A stretch of DNA of 64,000 nucleotides from Limnephilus marmoratus. Lineage: Eukaryota; Arthropoda; Insecta; Trichoptera; Limnephilidae. How positions within the stretch are numbered: the stretch's first letter is position 1; each line of letters begins with the position of its first letter. The stretch is taken from contig OU862919.1 in assembly GCA_917880885.1 (NCBI GenBank), forward strand, positions 17,440,001 through 17,504,000, read 5' to 3'. This document shows, piece after piece, positions 8,920-20,419 of the stretch. The notes under the pieces are model-generated. The model did no database searches. It had not been told where the DNA came from and saw nothing but the letters and a program-made list of their open reading frames with translations. A program made the translations under genes and the position numbers.

Positions 8920-10320
8920 CTTGAAGTAATTAAAAATCTTACATGTTTTTTATATTTTTATTTATTTTATCATTTTTGGTTATTATCAAAATTCTATATT
9001 TTATTCATACGAAGAACCCATTTTCCATCAGTTAATTGTGATAGCGTGTAGAGTGTAGAGGGGTTAGTGCATTGCGCAAACATTGTATCCATTTATTTTG
9101 TATTAGTTGATATCACGGACATATGAATATATCGGATGTCTATGGTTGATATCTACTTAAATATCGTTCAGTGGAGTTTAATGGTTTCTTTGAAATCGTG
9201 TTCAAACCGTCATAAATAAATAATACGCCATTACATTTTATGTATTAACTGTCATATATGTATAGGGAAGAGCTGTTCAAAACCGTATACCTAAGGAAGA
9301 AGCTCTGTAATTTAATAAATTGAAATAAAATTCGGTTTACAATAATTATTTTTATTAATGAATATACTAAGGAACAACATACAAAAGAAATACGTCAGAG
9401 AATCTTAGTTATAAATGTATTTAAAAAATACAAGACCTCTAATATTTCCGATTTTGTGGGGTGGGTAAAACCATATACCGGGCTTCTATTGTGTAAAATG
9501 CAGGTTTAAAACGGCCTTGTCGTAGATATAGGCAAATCTTTATATTATAAAGTAATATTACAATAATTAATATTACTTAATATTACCGGGTTATGATTAA
9601 CCTGTCATTTTTGATAAACTGCTACTACCATCATTATAAGCATTTTTTTTCAATAATTGAGGAATTTTCTAGCAAATTAATTGAAGCCTTGACGCTCGGG
9701 CGGGAACCGGATGCCTTTGGCAACTCATCTACTAAGCGGGGTTTAGTCCATTACTTATTTTGGCCAAAAAGTGCAGATAATATGTCTTGTCTTTGTCATA
9801 ATGGAAATGACGCAAGGAGCAGAAAAATGGTTGCGTTGACCTAGAAAATGAGAAATAGAAAAAATGCAATTTTCAGGCCACAGAGCTCACCATTCGAGAG
9901 TTTTTCTGCCTTAACTCTCAGAATTTCTTCTGTAGATGGTGTCTCTTACTCCAGATGAGTTCCAAGTTAATATTATTTCCGATCGAAATCGCGCAATGGG
10001 TTAGCCGCAAAACCAATAAAAGTGTTTTGAACCCTTGCGGGCGGGTAATTGGCACCAAGTAAAGTAAATAAAAACACAGACAGAACAGCTGGAGGCAATA
10101 ATATTTACTGTATTTCCACGGAAATGTCGTGGCAGGATGCTATCCAATCAATTAAGATAAATATTTTTGGCGTCATTGAATTTTTTTTGAAGTAAAACTT
10201 CTTTACGCACGCTCGACTTGGGGGGTAAGCTGGTGAATGCGTTACGAAAAATGGTGATGTGTTACGAAAAGTGGTGATGCGTTACGAAAAGTGTGGTCAC
10301 CCCGTGGTTATATGTCACCC
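8920..10320. other. no recognisable feature
   Basis: AT-rich. An 83-codon ORF at 9593-9844 has no recognisable domain and is treated as chance. Confidence 0.5.
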
Positions 10321-10329
10321 CAATGTCAT

Positions 10330-10600
10330 ATGTCATCCTAATGTCACCCCAATGTCAATGTCAATGTCAATGTCAATGTCAATGTCAATGTCAATGTCAA
10401 TATCAATGTCAATGTCAATGTCAATGCCAATGCCAATGCCAATGTCAATGTCAACGTCAACGTCAATGTCAATGACAATGTCAATTTCAATGACAATATC
10501 AAAATCAAAATCAATGTCAATGTCAATGTGTCAATGTCAATGTCAATGCCAATGCCAATGTCAATGTCAATGTCAATTTCAATGTCAATGTCAATGTCAT
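10330..10600. repeat. hexanucleotide satellite (ATGTCA)n
   Basis: About 270 bases of the hexamer aatgtc with variants (aatgcc, aacgtc, aatttc). Because six is a multiple of three, all frames stay open and give low-complexity ORFs (poly-MS, poly-CQ, poly-TL) on both strands. These are not genes. Confidence 0.95.
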
Positions 10601-10614
10601 ATGTTCTATATTAT

Positions 10615-10870
10615 TCAAGAATCACGATCCGTACCTGCTTTAGGTTATCCAAATTGGGGAGCGGGTATGAGTACGGCCGCCCCAATTGATTGGATAACCA
10701 ACAACAATATTAAGGTCACCCTGGTGATGGTGGTTCGCTACACTTGGTGGACTTAGCAGGGTTGCCTGCCTGTTTATGGGATGAAGTTTGCCTACCAACT
10801 AGGAGACACTGGTTGAGAGAGACTTGATGACACCGCAATGGGGGAATGTATTCGGACTAGTGGAGCTCTC
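10615..10870 (+). repeat. dispersed repeat E, partial
   Basis: It contains ggttatccaa and attggataacc around ggcggcc/ggccgcc-like words, then tggtggacttagcagggttg. The same order of words occurs at 53760-54230 (minus), 59130-59575 and 61495-61930, so this is a dispersed, non-coding repeat. It ends against the MITE at 10873. Confidence 0.5.
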
Positions 10871-10872
10871 AT

Positions 10873-11593
10873 TTAAGAGGGCATTACCAGAGAAAGCCGG
10901 AAATACGTCATTTTCAAAAAAGTTTTTAGACGTATTGACTCTTTTCCACAAAAAATTATAAATGGATTTCGAAAGATTGTTCTTTTATCTAGCATAGTTA
11001 TGTAATAAATATTTAGAATTTTTTTTAATTTTTAGTATAATAAGGTTATTCCATAGGTCGTTGGCAGATTTGTTACATTTTCAAAAAAGTTTTTGTATTA
11101 TACCACACCCATTTCAAATAATGTAATCATGCAGTAAAATAAATCAATACATTATCTAGCAAAGTTATGTATTAGAATTTTAATTTTAGTTTCAATAAAA
11201 TCATTAAAAAATATGTACGTACATGTGTTTCTTGACGAAAATTGGTCCATTTGTGTATTTATTTTCGCACTTACAAACTAATATATTTCAGATTTTTTTA
11301 ACATTCTTATTAAATTTAGACATTATTGAAAAATGATAAATACTTATAATCAAAAAATAACTACAAAAAGTACACTACTTTAATAGTTTTATCATCACGC
11401 CTTTCAGCATTTTTGGATGAAGGTATAAATTAAAGCTAATTTGGATTGAAATAAATTCGATATTGAGTTATAATTTAAAAAAGCTGGTACGGAGAATAAT
11501 CAATCTTTCTCATTGTAACCGCCCTGCACGATCGGAAGAACAACTTTCGACGAAATGTGGATTTTCGTCCGCTGGCTGGTTAAACGCTCTTAA
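10873..11593 (-). mobile_element. TTAA-flanked MITE, copy 1
   Basis: A 721-bp element bounded by TTAA on both sides, termini TTAAGAGGGCATTACCAG and CTGGTTAAACGCTCTTAA (imperfect TIRs of the form GAGSGYWTTAMCCAG). It is nearly identical in reverse orientation to 19696-20416, 36605-37325 and 56497-57206. There is no ORF. TTAA targets are used by piggyBac and, as I recall, Sola3; the GAG terminus leans to Sola3, but no transposase is present to decide. Confidence 0.85.
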
Positions 11594-11631
11594 GGGAATT
11601 AAACTAATTTTTTTGTAATATAAATTATAAT

Positions 11632-12861
11632 ATGGCTATTAACATTAATAACACTTACGAAGAACTAGGTGATCAAGACAATTTCTTTGTAACATCAGAT
11701 GCGAAAATATGTAAATACCTAACAACCGATTCAAAAAATACTATTATTATGCACCAAAATATTAGGTCAATTAATAAAAACTTTAATGAACTCCAGATAC
11801 AGCTTAACCACCTAAATATAGATTTTGATGTTATTATTCTCACGGAATGTTGGTTGACAAATATTTACACTCCTAAATTCATAAATAACTACTCTTCCTA
11901 CAACTCGTCAAAACACGATAGTCAGAACGATGGAGTTGTGATATACACAAAAAATGACCTAAACTCTGTTGTAACTGAAATAAACATTATTGATGCTAGC
12001 TGTATGCAAATAATGTATAATAATGATACGTGCATTCTAGCAATATACCGCTCTCCATCTATTCGCAATATAACACCATTTCTTAACAGTCTAAATAGCA
12101 TACTCTCTAGTCTTTCCTACACTAAAAACTTAATAATTATGGGAGATTTAAATATCAACATACTTCCAAACAACCCTCACCATCAATGTAACGACTACCT
12201 TAACATATTAGAGTTTCATGGATAAATTAGTACTATCAATACACCAACAAGAATAGCTAATGAATCAACATCGTGCATTGATCACGTAATGGTCAAAACT
12301 AATAAACAAAACAAAAGCATCGTTTACAAATCAACAATTACAGACCATTACACAACAATATTCACATTGCAATCCGACACCACAAAAAACAGAAGAGATC
12401 AGTCAATCGTATATAATAATATTAATTTTGATTATTTAAAAAGTATAATTAAAAATAAATCTTGGCAAGAGCTTTTACAAATAAAAAACTCAGAGGATGC
12501 ATGGAATTATTTTTTTGACTTTTTGAAAAATGAATTAATTAATAATACTACAATTTTAACAAAAAAAAATCCTAACAAAATTAAACCCTTGAAATCATGG
12601 ATAAACTACTCAATTATCAACTGCATTCGTAAAAGAAACGTACTACACAAAAAAGTGAAAGAAAATCCTTACGACATAATATCACTAAACATCTACAAAA
12701 GATATAGAAATACATGCGGCGAAGTCATTAGGAAGGCGAAAGAAATCTACTACAGAGACAAAATCCAAGAAAGTAACAACGATCCCAAAAAAATATGGCA
12801 AATTCTAAGAGAAGCCACAAATACACAAAACACCATAACAGGACAAACAGGACATAAGTAA
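11632..12861 (+). pseudogene. LINE endonuclease domain (one in-frame stop)
   Basis: The N-terminal part of the LINE polyprotein. Residues about 40-65 read IIMHQNIRSINKNFNELQ, the start of an exonuclease-endonuclease-phosphatase domain. It continues with ILTECWL (catalytic Glu block), AIYRSPS, IIMGDLNI (Asp/Asn block) and, past the stop, SCIDHV and TITDHY (catalytic His/Asp blocks). A single TAA at 12223 interrupts the frame between GDLNI and SCIDHV, and the same frame resumes at once. A one-base shift near 12850 moves into the RT frame. In life it nicks target DNA for reverse transcription. Confidence 0.85.
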
Positions 12862-14617
12862 ACTTTGTATTGACGGACAAATTATTGACACCTCAAAAAA
12901 CCCCAAGCTCGTTGCGGATTACATCAATAATTTTTTTATAAATATTGGTTCAAATCTTGCTTCTCGTCTACCAAATTGTGGAAATGATCTACCTGCTGAA
13001 ACAGAACTTCAATTTCCTAAAAGAAGATTCAAATTTCAAACTGTTTCAGGGGAAGAGATTATAAAAATAATCAATTCTCTTAAAAACACTTCTTCTGCCG
13101 GGGTTGATGGAATCACAGCTAAGATTTTGAAAACACTGTCTACGGAAATTACATTGCCCCTAGAACACCTAATTAACCTTAGTATCAGTCAAGGACACTT
13201 CCCCTCAAACCTGAAACAAGGTATTGTTATTCCCATACATAAAACAGGTAACAAGACAGACATAAACAATTACAGACCAATAACTCTACTGACCAGTCTA
13301 TCCAAAGTATTTGAAAAAATTATCAATGCTCAGTTAGTAAAATTTCTAGACAGCCATAAACTACTCTCAGCAAATCAATACGGGTTTCAAGAAAGCAAGA
13401 GTACCTCAGACGCTATGGCCGCCGTAACTGACTTTATTGTAAAAAACCTTGACAAAAGCAAAAAATGTATTTCAATTTTTTTAGACCTTTCTAAAGCCTT
13501 TGATACAATATCACACAGTAAATTAATAAACAAACTTCAAATAATCGGTATTACAGGCAACGAACTTAACTTTTTTAACAGCTACCTTGATGAACGCAAG
13601 CAACAAGTGAAAATAATGAACACACTTAGCAATCAGCGCTCAACTAACTATGGTATACCACAAGGTAGCATATTAGGACCGTCCTTGCTCCTTTTATATA
13701 TCAACGACTTATGTAACATTAACATTCAGGGAAAAATAGTTAGTTTTGCCGATGATACTGTTTTACTGTTCGAAGCTGACACTTGGCTAGCTGTCTACAA
13801 TAAAGCAGAAACGGAAATAAACATCGTAAAAAAGTGGTTAGATACAAATACACTCACATTGAACACCGAGAAAACTAAATATGTCACATCAAGCATAAAT
13901 ATAACAGGTCAACCTCATGATGATGCCTCTATTAGGATACACACATGTATGAATTCCGATGAATCTTGTCAGTGTCCGTACATTGAGCGCACTACACAGA
14001 TGAAGTATCTCGGCCTCACAATTGATCCATATCTCAAATGGAATTTTCACACGCAAATAATTGCAAACAAAATAAGAAAAACCATGCACTTTTTCAGAAC
14101 GATACGAAACTTTCTAGACTTGCAACACTTGAAAATGATTTATTTTGCAGTCTGTCAATCTGTTATTGAGTATGGTATCATAGCATGGGGAGGCGGTACT
14201 GCATCAGCACTAGATCCAATCATAAAAGCACAAAAAACGATTATAAAAATAATTCTTAGACTACCCCTAATTACGGACTCGAACTTTATCTTTAATATTA
14301 TGAATGTGTTTGACGTTCGTCAGATATATGCAAAAACAATCCTCACTCATTTATACACAAACATACATAAATACTATGAAAAAAGTCTAAATTCTCGCTG
14401 TACTCGAAACAATAACAAAGATTTACTACAAATTCCCATAACTCGTACTACTTTTGGTCAACGAAGCTTCAGATACCTTGCAACAAGACTTTACAACATT
14501 CTTCCAATTAGTGTAAAAAAATGTGATTCACAAAAAAATTTTAAAAAAAACCTAAAAATTTGGATAAAAAATAATGATAGAGCATTTACCGGTGCACTCA
14601 CCCAAATTCGAAATTAG
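12851..14617 (+). pseudogene. LINE reverse transcriptase, nearly intact
   Basis: Open from 12851 (DISKLCIDGQ) to the stop at 14617; the longest ATG-initiated part starts at 13127. Motifs in order: SAGVDGITAKIL, NNYRPITLLTSLSKVFEKII (RT 1-2), CISIFLDLSKAFDTISHSKL (motif A, catalytic Asp), YGIPQGSILGP (motif B), VSFADDTVLLF (motif C, two Asp), LNTEKTKYV (motif D) and TTQMKYLGLTID. The C-terminal region has EYGIIAWGGG and FGQRSFRYLATRLYNILP. All three catalytic Asp are present. Only the frameshift from the endonuclease part and the upstream stop mark the element as dead. Confidence 0.9.
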
Positions 14618-14742
14618 TAATGAACCAATGCTGTTATTATTACCAATGTTATTGTTATTGTTAATGCAACCAATTTATTATGTGATTACATTCTAATATA
14701 AGTGTAGGTATGTCCACAGCATTATAAATTGATGTAAAATAA

Positions 14743-14774
14743 CTGCCTCAACACAGGCTAGCCTAGTGAGGCAG
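14743..14774 (+). promoter_or_regulatory. LINE 3' UTR hairpin
   Basis: ctgcctca and tgaggcag form a perfect 8-bp stem, with aggctagcct nested inside. Equivalent hairpins sit at the same place in other copies (16915-16948, 35205-35234, 57323-57354) with changed stem sequence. A likely role is recognition of the RNA by its own reverse transcriptase (inference). Confidence 0.65.
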
Positions 14775-14965
14775 GTTACGAGAAACCTAAATGTATAATT
14801 ACAAATCTCTACTCTCTAAGTACCTACTGTTTATATGTATATTGTTTTTTGTTATTAACTTTTGTACTAATGTTACTTTTAAAATATTGTAAGATGTACT
14901 TTTTTCTTGTAGTTATAAATCTTCAAATTTTTGTTTAATAAAGATATATTATTATTATTATTCAT

Positions 14966-15120
14966 ACGTCCGTCACTCCTAGACGCACTGACCACAAAAT
15001 TCCTTCGCACCTCTCCTTCCTTTCCTAAAACACCCACCACACAACGTAATCAAAGATGACATAGGCCCTAACGGAAATATTTTCCCTAGGGCCTCCTGGG
15101 TGGAGCTAATTTAAAATCTC
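14966..15120 (+). repeat. dispersed repeat E, 3' part
   Basis: It shares cgtcagtcactcc-like, tcctttcct-like, cacacaacg, gatgacataggccctaa and tttccctagggc words with 59400-59575 and 61750-61930. It starts directly after the LINE tail. Confidence 0.55.
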
Positions 15121-15129
15121 TAACGAACA

Positions 15130-15540
15130 TGGGCACTGCTAATCTTAACTGTAACGCAGATAAAGCGCCTTTGTAATTCAAAAAGTGTTCAAAACTCGCT
15201 AGCTTTAGGGTGATTTATTTTGCACTATTTTTCCTGTTTGGATTTCAAAGGTCTTCAACTTTTTTCAGCTCGCAATGTAATTTCCATTATGAGCTACGGA
15301 ACTTTGAAATAATCACAATGGTCTGAAAAAAAATATTTAATGCATAAGACTATTTCGAAAATAGTTTACACAAATCAGGCTAAACCGTGTTCATAACTAC
15401 CAGTAGGTAATTGACGTCCTGTTTTATCTCGACCGTTTTGCATTTTGAGGTGTCTGTAAATTTGTTTGTGCATTCCTTATTCCACTATCGGCAATCTGCT
15501 GCATCCACTTTACAATGTAAGCAAGCCTTACTTTGACTAG
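15130..15540. other. no recognisable feature
   Basis: Nothing supportable. Confidence 0.5.
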
Positions 15541-15545
15541 ATGGC

Positions 15546-15865
15546 TTTTTTTAATTGGTGGCTAACTTTAACTAGACGGTTAACTTTGACTTGATGGCTT
15601 GCTTTGAATAGGTGGCTAATTATGAAAAGGTGGCTAACTTTGATTAGGTCGCTAATTTTGACTAGGTGGCTAATTTTGACTATGTGGCTAACTTTGAATA
15701 GGTGGCTAATTTTGAAAAGGTGGCTAACTTTGAGTAGGTGGCTAACTTTGAGTAGGTGGCTAACTTTAAATAGATGGCTAACTTTGAGTAGGTGGCTAAC
15801 TTTGAGTAGGTGGCTAACTTTAAATAGATGGCTAACTTTGAGTAGGTGGCTAACTTTGACTATGG
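15546..15865 (+). repeat. 18-bp minisatellite
   Basis: About 17 copies of an 18-bp unit like ggctaactttgagtaggt, with higher-order blocks (tttgagtagg, tttgagtagg, tttaaataga repeated). The 133-codon ORF across it (LTLSRWLTLSRW...) is a by-product of the period being a multiple of three. Confidence 0.9.
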
Positions 15866-15869
15866 TTCG

Positions 15870-16505
15870 GTATAGTTTCTTTTGTCAATGTCAACGTATT
15901 TATTTGGAATTCGTTATTCGCATTAAAAAATATATATTGATTGAAAATGTAATTGTTATTGATATAGTGACGATTCTTTTGGCGTACCTATTACACCGGA
16001 TTTGAAATAAATTTAAAAAAAATAGGTACATAAGATTGTAGAACTCGTTTATAATTAAATGGGTAGGTATTTAATAACTTACTCAAAAATCTTACATGAA
16101 ATTTTATTTTTATTTGATTTATTACATAAGAGAACATCAGAAACATACTTATTTGGACGAGAGGTCTATTGCTGTTCACAGAAATATTAATATTTATAGT
16201 AATTCCAGCAAGCATTTGCGTCAGCATGCTCCCCAATCCATTATTTTTTTTAAAGCAGATAAAAACATTCACTAATCTCGTAAACAAACTAAGTTTATAA
16301 TGCTTTTAGCATAAACTATCAAACCTTTACATTGTCATGTAGTCTAGTGAAATTTCTACCCGTTCGGATGCATTAAGTAATTGGGGTTGTTCGCATCAAC
16401 GTATCCCCTAATGTAAAGTTCACTAACTAACCAATCTAAGCTTCTTTGAATGACTAATGAAAGCTTTGCATAGCAAGTAAGTTAGCCCTTATTTAGCATT
16501 TTGCT
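15870..16505. other. no recognisable feature
   Basis: AT-rich; a 98-codon minus ORF at 15991-16287 shows no domain. Confidence 0.5.
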
Positions 16506-16511
16506 ACATAA

Positions 16512-16995
16512 TTGAATCTCATTGAAAATGGAGCGAAGTTGCGCCATCGATCCGCTCGCTCCAAAATACGTCTCCACAAAGACAGAACAGAAATTTATTT
16601 TAACAATAATAAAAAATACATCAATATATTATATATAACAACGCGCAACGACGGGTTAATATTTCCAAAATTTGTCAATAAGTACGGACAGAGAACTTTG
16701 AATACATCATACCGAAGATATTAAATTTATTACCTGACACTATAAAGCAATGTAATTCTATGAATAAGATAAAATATATGGTGAAAAATTGGCTGTCGGA
16801 AAAAAACATTTACCTATATTGATATTGATATGTATGAAAAACGTTGAAACTGTAGATATAAGATGTAAATTTTAAATTTTAAAAATGTATAAATATGTAA
16901 CTAAAATATAAGCACCTGTTGACAAGCCGATTCAATTGGCTTAGCAGGACTTGTTTGTTGATTGTATTATGTATTTTCTATTCTTTCAATAAAAA
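16512..16995 (+). pseudogene. LINE C-terminal fragment and 3' UTR
   Basis: The ORF to 16724 reads KFVNKYGQRTLNTSYRRY, matching the FGQRSFRYLATRLYNILP region of the LINE at 14455-14510. Past a frameshift the sequence continues with LLPDTIKQCNSMNKIKY-like coding. A 3' UTR hairpin (16915-16948) and an aataaa/poly(A) end at about 16988-17003 follow. Confidence 0.65.
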
Positions 16996-17143
16996 AAAAA
17001 AATAAATATATATTATAATAAGCAGAAGAAGCCAGAAAATAAAAATAGTAATAACAACAGAATTATCTTTCTTATTTCATTTTCTTTGTTTTCTTCAGTT
17101 TCATATGTTCAAGATATGTTAAAATTTGTTTTAATTATTAATA

Positions 17144-17431
17144 ATTATTGTGGTGAACGTATGTCTTGCGGTATAAAAGAGACATGCAAGTATGAGTGAG
17201 ACAGCATGAGTAACGTATAAAAGGGTGTGATTGCTGTCTCTCGTCCTCTTTGCATTCAGGCTTCCTACGAAGCACACCTGTACACAATCTCGGAATAAAC
17301 ATCAATAGTCTACCTACGACTAATTATTGTCTACCTCACCCTGTACTGAGATCACCATCCCAAGAAGATGTGGATCCATACAACGGAGTCCAGAGGCAAT
17401 GTTGATAACCGGCCACGGTCATCACAATTAT
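17144..17431 (+). mobile_element. solo LTR, Copia-like, 5-bp TSD ATTAT
   Basis: The unit 17149-17426 (278 bp) begins TGTGGTGAACG and ends GGTCATCACA. It is flanked by perfect ATTAT (17144-17148 and 17427-17431). Inside are two TATAAAAG-like boxes (17172, 17217) and AATAAA at 17293. TG...CA ends, a 5-bp TSD and a promoter/poly(A) layout together identify a solo LTR. The 5-bp TSD fits Copia, though some other LTR groups make 5 bp too. Orientation is inferred from the TATA-to-AATAAA order. Confidence 0.8.
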
Positions 17432-17439
17432 ATAGGTAT

Positions 17440-17700
17440 ATTTTGTTTTTTTTTTTTTTAATAAAATTTTCTTATATTTAATTTGTGTATGTTATCTTAT
17501 CAGAGGTAATGTCACAAGGAGAAAATCCAAAATTGGTATTGACTATGTACTTTTAATTTATTTTGGCCATGTACTTGTACGACATGTTCAAACTGAAAAT
17601 CTTTTTGATTTCCCGAAAATGAATAAATAAATATTAAAATTAGTCTTAAAAAAGCTTCAATAAGTTATTTCAAATTAAGTACCTATAATAGTTATTTATC
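17440..17700. other. no recognisable feature
   Basis: Short T-run, then AT-rich sequence. Confidence 0.5.
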
Positions 17701-17704
17701 TATG

Positions 17705-17850
17705 ATCTGACCTGCCACGCAGTTGGTGGGCAGTTGCATCCGCCGCGAAGACCCAGACAAACCTCACCCTCACCCCACGGGCACCCCTGTTAAGTCACCA
17801 CACACAACGAACCATTTGGGGTGACCTATGGCAGAGGTTAAATTCATTTA
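17705..17850 (-). repeat. dispersed repeat E, 5' part
   Basis: It contains cctgccacgcagttggtggg, ccgccgcgaagac and ttggggtgacctatggcaga. This is the same block as 54040-54165, in the same orientation as that copy and opposite to 59130 and 61495. Confidence 0.6.
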
Positions 17851-18341
17851 GGTTACTTAGAATGTGTTATTGTGATAAGATTTCAGTCTACAAATCTGTT
17901 TTAAATAGATTACACATCATTAGTAACCCTTTTGCTCATGTAACGTTTTTAATAAACCTCTATTAAAGTGTGAAGAAGTATTTATACACAGTGCATCTTT
18001 TTAGTGAGCTTTTCCTTTCTTTTGTTTACTCGTGTAAGGTCCTATTTTTTCATCTTTTTTTTCTATATTTAATATTTTGCGCAATGACTGTTCACAACTA
18101 TCATGTATGTAAATGATATATAGCCTTTAATTCTAAACAAATTAAATACTTTTGGCCGGGAGCATCTTAAATAATATAATTATATCATCTGTGAATAAGG
18201 CGAAATTCCACCCTGAGAAGCATAATATAGCGTCGTGGTGATGACGTTGATTCGGTCTAAACTACAAATTTGTTGCAACTTGTCTGACTATAGTCTGTAT
18301 GGTAGCGCCGCGCGCCGCCTTAATTATGTGAGCAATCATCT

Positions 18342-19408
18342 AGCTAGACCAGGGGTCGGCAACCTGCAGCTCGCGAGCCACATACGGCTCTTTGGATTTG
18401 AAGCTGCGGCTCTTTAGTTCCATACGCAAATATTATTGATTTAAAAAAAAACATTTAAAAATCGTTCTGAATCGATGAACGAGGATTGGGCACCATTTCT
18501 ATCTCTCAGCCTTATTCGCTTTTCACCGCACCCCTCCCCCATGACACGCGTCATCACTGTCGTCAATCCGTCGTCTGTGAAATGAATTTGCTGACAGTAT
18601 ACCATTGTTTCTTAACCGTATCGTCCCCTTTACCACAGTGAAAATATCCAGTCCCCCCCCCTAAAAATGATTTATGCAAGTACTATTATTGTTAACTCAT
18701 TCTTCATACATACTTCGTTCATCCTAGATACTAGAGACTGTAGATCTTCCATAGTGTTAGAAATCAGCACCGCGTCAACAGGCAACATACTTTCAGCCTA
18801 TTCAATTTCGCGCCCAATCCCACATCTTTCAATTCTTGCATACAATTATCCATGTATAGATTGAATAACCATGGTGACATTACGCAGCCTTGCTTAACAT
18901 CAGCTGGTAAAACCATGTATGATCGTGTTAGAAATGTGGATATCCGCAAAGAATGTAAGGCTGATGTGAGTATAATGAGCAAAATTAAGAAAGGGACCCT
19001 CAGATGGTTTGGCCACGTAGAGCGAATGAACGAAGAAAGTAGTGTTAAAAGAATATATGATGCAAATGTGAATGGTAGAAGAAGTCGGGGACGTCCGAGG
19101 AAGAGATGGCACGATCAAGTAAATCAGATACTTGAGACGGGCCATGTCAAAAGTCAGAATAATAGAAGAGTATGTATGAGACGATGTATGAATGTGAGTG
19201 AGGCAAAGAGTGTGTGCCAAGACCGAGTTGTTTGGCGGTCCGTCCTCTCTGCCTACCCCTGCGGGGAAACGGCGTGATGGTTAGTTAGTTTTTTTTACTA
19301 TTATTGTTGGCAAGAAAAAAAATTGTGGCTCTTTAAAAACTTTGAAATTTTGTGAATTGTAATTTTTGACTCTTCAGACTCAAAAGGTTGCCGACCCCTG
19401 AGCTAGAC
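18342..19408 (+). mobile_element. hAT-type DNA transposon remnant, TSD AGCTAGAC
   Basis: The element 18350-19400 has termini CAGGGGTCGGCAACCT and AGGTTGCCGACCCCTG (perfect TIR) and a perfect 8-bp TSD AGCTAGAC (18342-18349 and 19401-19408). An 8-bp TSD with CAGGGGTCGGCAAC ends is characteristic of hAT elements. The inner hAT sequence (18366-18680 and 19309-19385) is non-coding. A LINE is nested in it at 18694-19295. Confidence 0.9.
18681..19308 (+). mobile_element. LINE insertion with 5' inversion, 13-bp TSD
   Basis: TSD tactattattgtt lies at 18681-18693 and 19296-19308. From about 18907 leftwards the minus strand encodes RT: KQGCVMSPWLFNLYMDNCMQ, and in another frame DAVLISNTMEDLQSLVSRMN. 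From 18908 rightwards the plus strand encodes the C-terminus: SIMSKIKKGTLRWFGHVERM, GRPRKRWHDQVNQILETGHV and a stop at 19277. The two halves of one LINE therefore meet head to head, as produced by twin priming. Confidence 0.85.
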
Positions 19409-19695
19409 CATATGTTCTCAACACCCCCTTGTGGACTTTCAGGGGGGCAGTAAAAGATCCAGAGAAAATTTGGGAGCGTTAGTGGGCAGGTAAAAAGACA
19501 AAAAAACACGCTAATCACGTACTAATAAAGCAAAATAATGTTTTATATTAGTTAATTTTCGGTTTTGTATGTATTATAATCATTTTTATTATATCCACTG
19601 GAGCGACTGAAACTTTTTTCTCTGATTGCTCGAAATTTTTTGATGACTGTTTTGAATGTTCTCCGCTCACCTTAAAAAAATCGTACCTCCGAATT
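19409..19695. other. no recognisable feature
   Basis: Between the hAT and the MITE; nothing supportable. Confidence 0.5.
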
Positions 19696-20416
19696 TTAAG
19701 AGCGTTTAACCAGCCAGCGGACGAAAATCCACATTTCGTCGAAAGTTGTTCTTCCGATCGTGCAGGGCGGTTACAATGAGAAAGATTGATTTTTCTCCGT
19801 ACCAGCTTTTTTAAATTATAACTCAATATCGAATTTATTTCAATCCAAATTAGCTTTAATTTATACCTTCATCCAAAAATGCTGAAAGGCGTGATGATAA
19901 AACTATTAAAATAGTGTACTTTTTGTAGTTATTTTTTGATTATAAGTATTTATCATTTTTCAATAATGTCTAAATTTAATAAGAATGTTAAAAAAATCTG
20001 AAATATATTAGTTTGTAAGTGCGCAAATAAATACACAAATGGACCAATTTTCGTCAAGAAACACATGTACGTACATATTTTTTAATGATTTTATTGAAAC
20101 TAAAATTAAAATTCTAATACATAACTTTGCTAGATAATGTATTGATTTATTTTACTGCATGATTACATTATTTGAAATGGGTGTGGTATAATACAAAAAC
20201 TTTTTTGAAAATTTAACAAATCTGCCAACGACCTATGGAATAACCTTATTATACTAAAAATTTAAAAAAATTCTAAAAATTTATTACATAACTATGCTAG
20301 ATAAAAGAACAATCTTTCGAAATCCATTTATAATTTTTTGTGGAAAAGAGTCAATACGTCTAAAAACTTTTTTGAAAATGACGTATTTCCGGCATTCTCT
20401 GGTAATGCCCTCTTAA
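19696..20416 (+). mobile_element. TTAA-flanked MITE, copy 2
   Basis: 721 bp, TTAA at both ends, termini TTAAGAGCGTTTAACCAG and GGTAATGCCCTCTTAA. Few differences from copy 1 (reverse-complemented). Non-coding; two short ORFs inside are chance. Confidence 0.9.
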
Positions 20417-20419
20417 TAT

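Larger units (their letters stand above)
11594..14965 (+). mobile_element. near-complete non-LTR retrotransposon (CR1/Jockey-group type)
   Basis: This is the most complete LINE in the window. Its one reading region has an AP-like endonuclease followed by a reverse transcriptase, then a 3' UTR with a hairpin (14743-14774), AATAAA at about 14938, and an (ATT)n tail at 14949-14963. There is no RNase H domain and no ORF1. The 5' end lies against the TTAA MITE, so it is truncated or was cut off. Related 3' ends occur at 2230-2920, 16512-16995, 34739-35330 and 56447-57880. Confidence 0.85.

Noticed and set aside
10330..10600. CRISPR-like repeat array
   Set aside because: Simple tandem repeat without unique spacers, in a eukaryotic genome.
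10259..10756. 165-codon ORF with MSMS and CQCQ repeats
   Set aside because: It is the translation of the hexanucleotide satellite; period six keeps all frames open.
15604..16005. 133-codon ORF with RWLTLS repeats
   Set aside because: Translation of an 18-bp minisatellite; no start context or homology.
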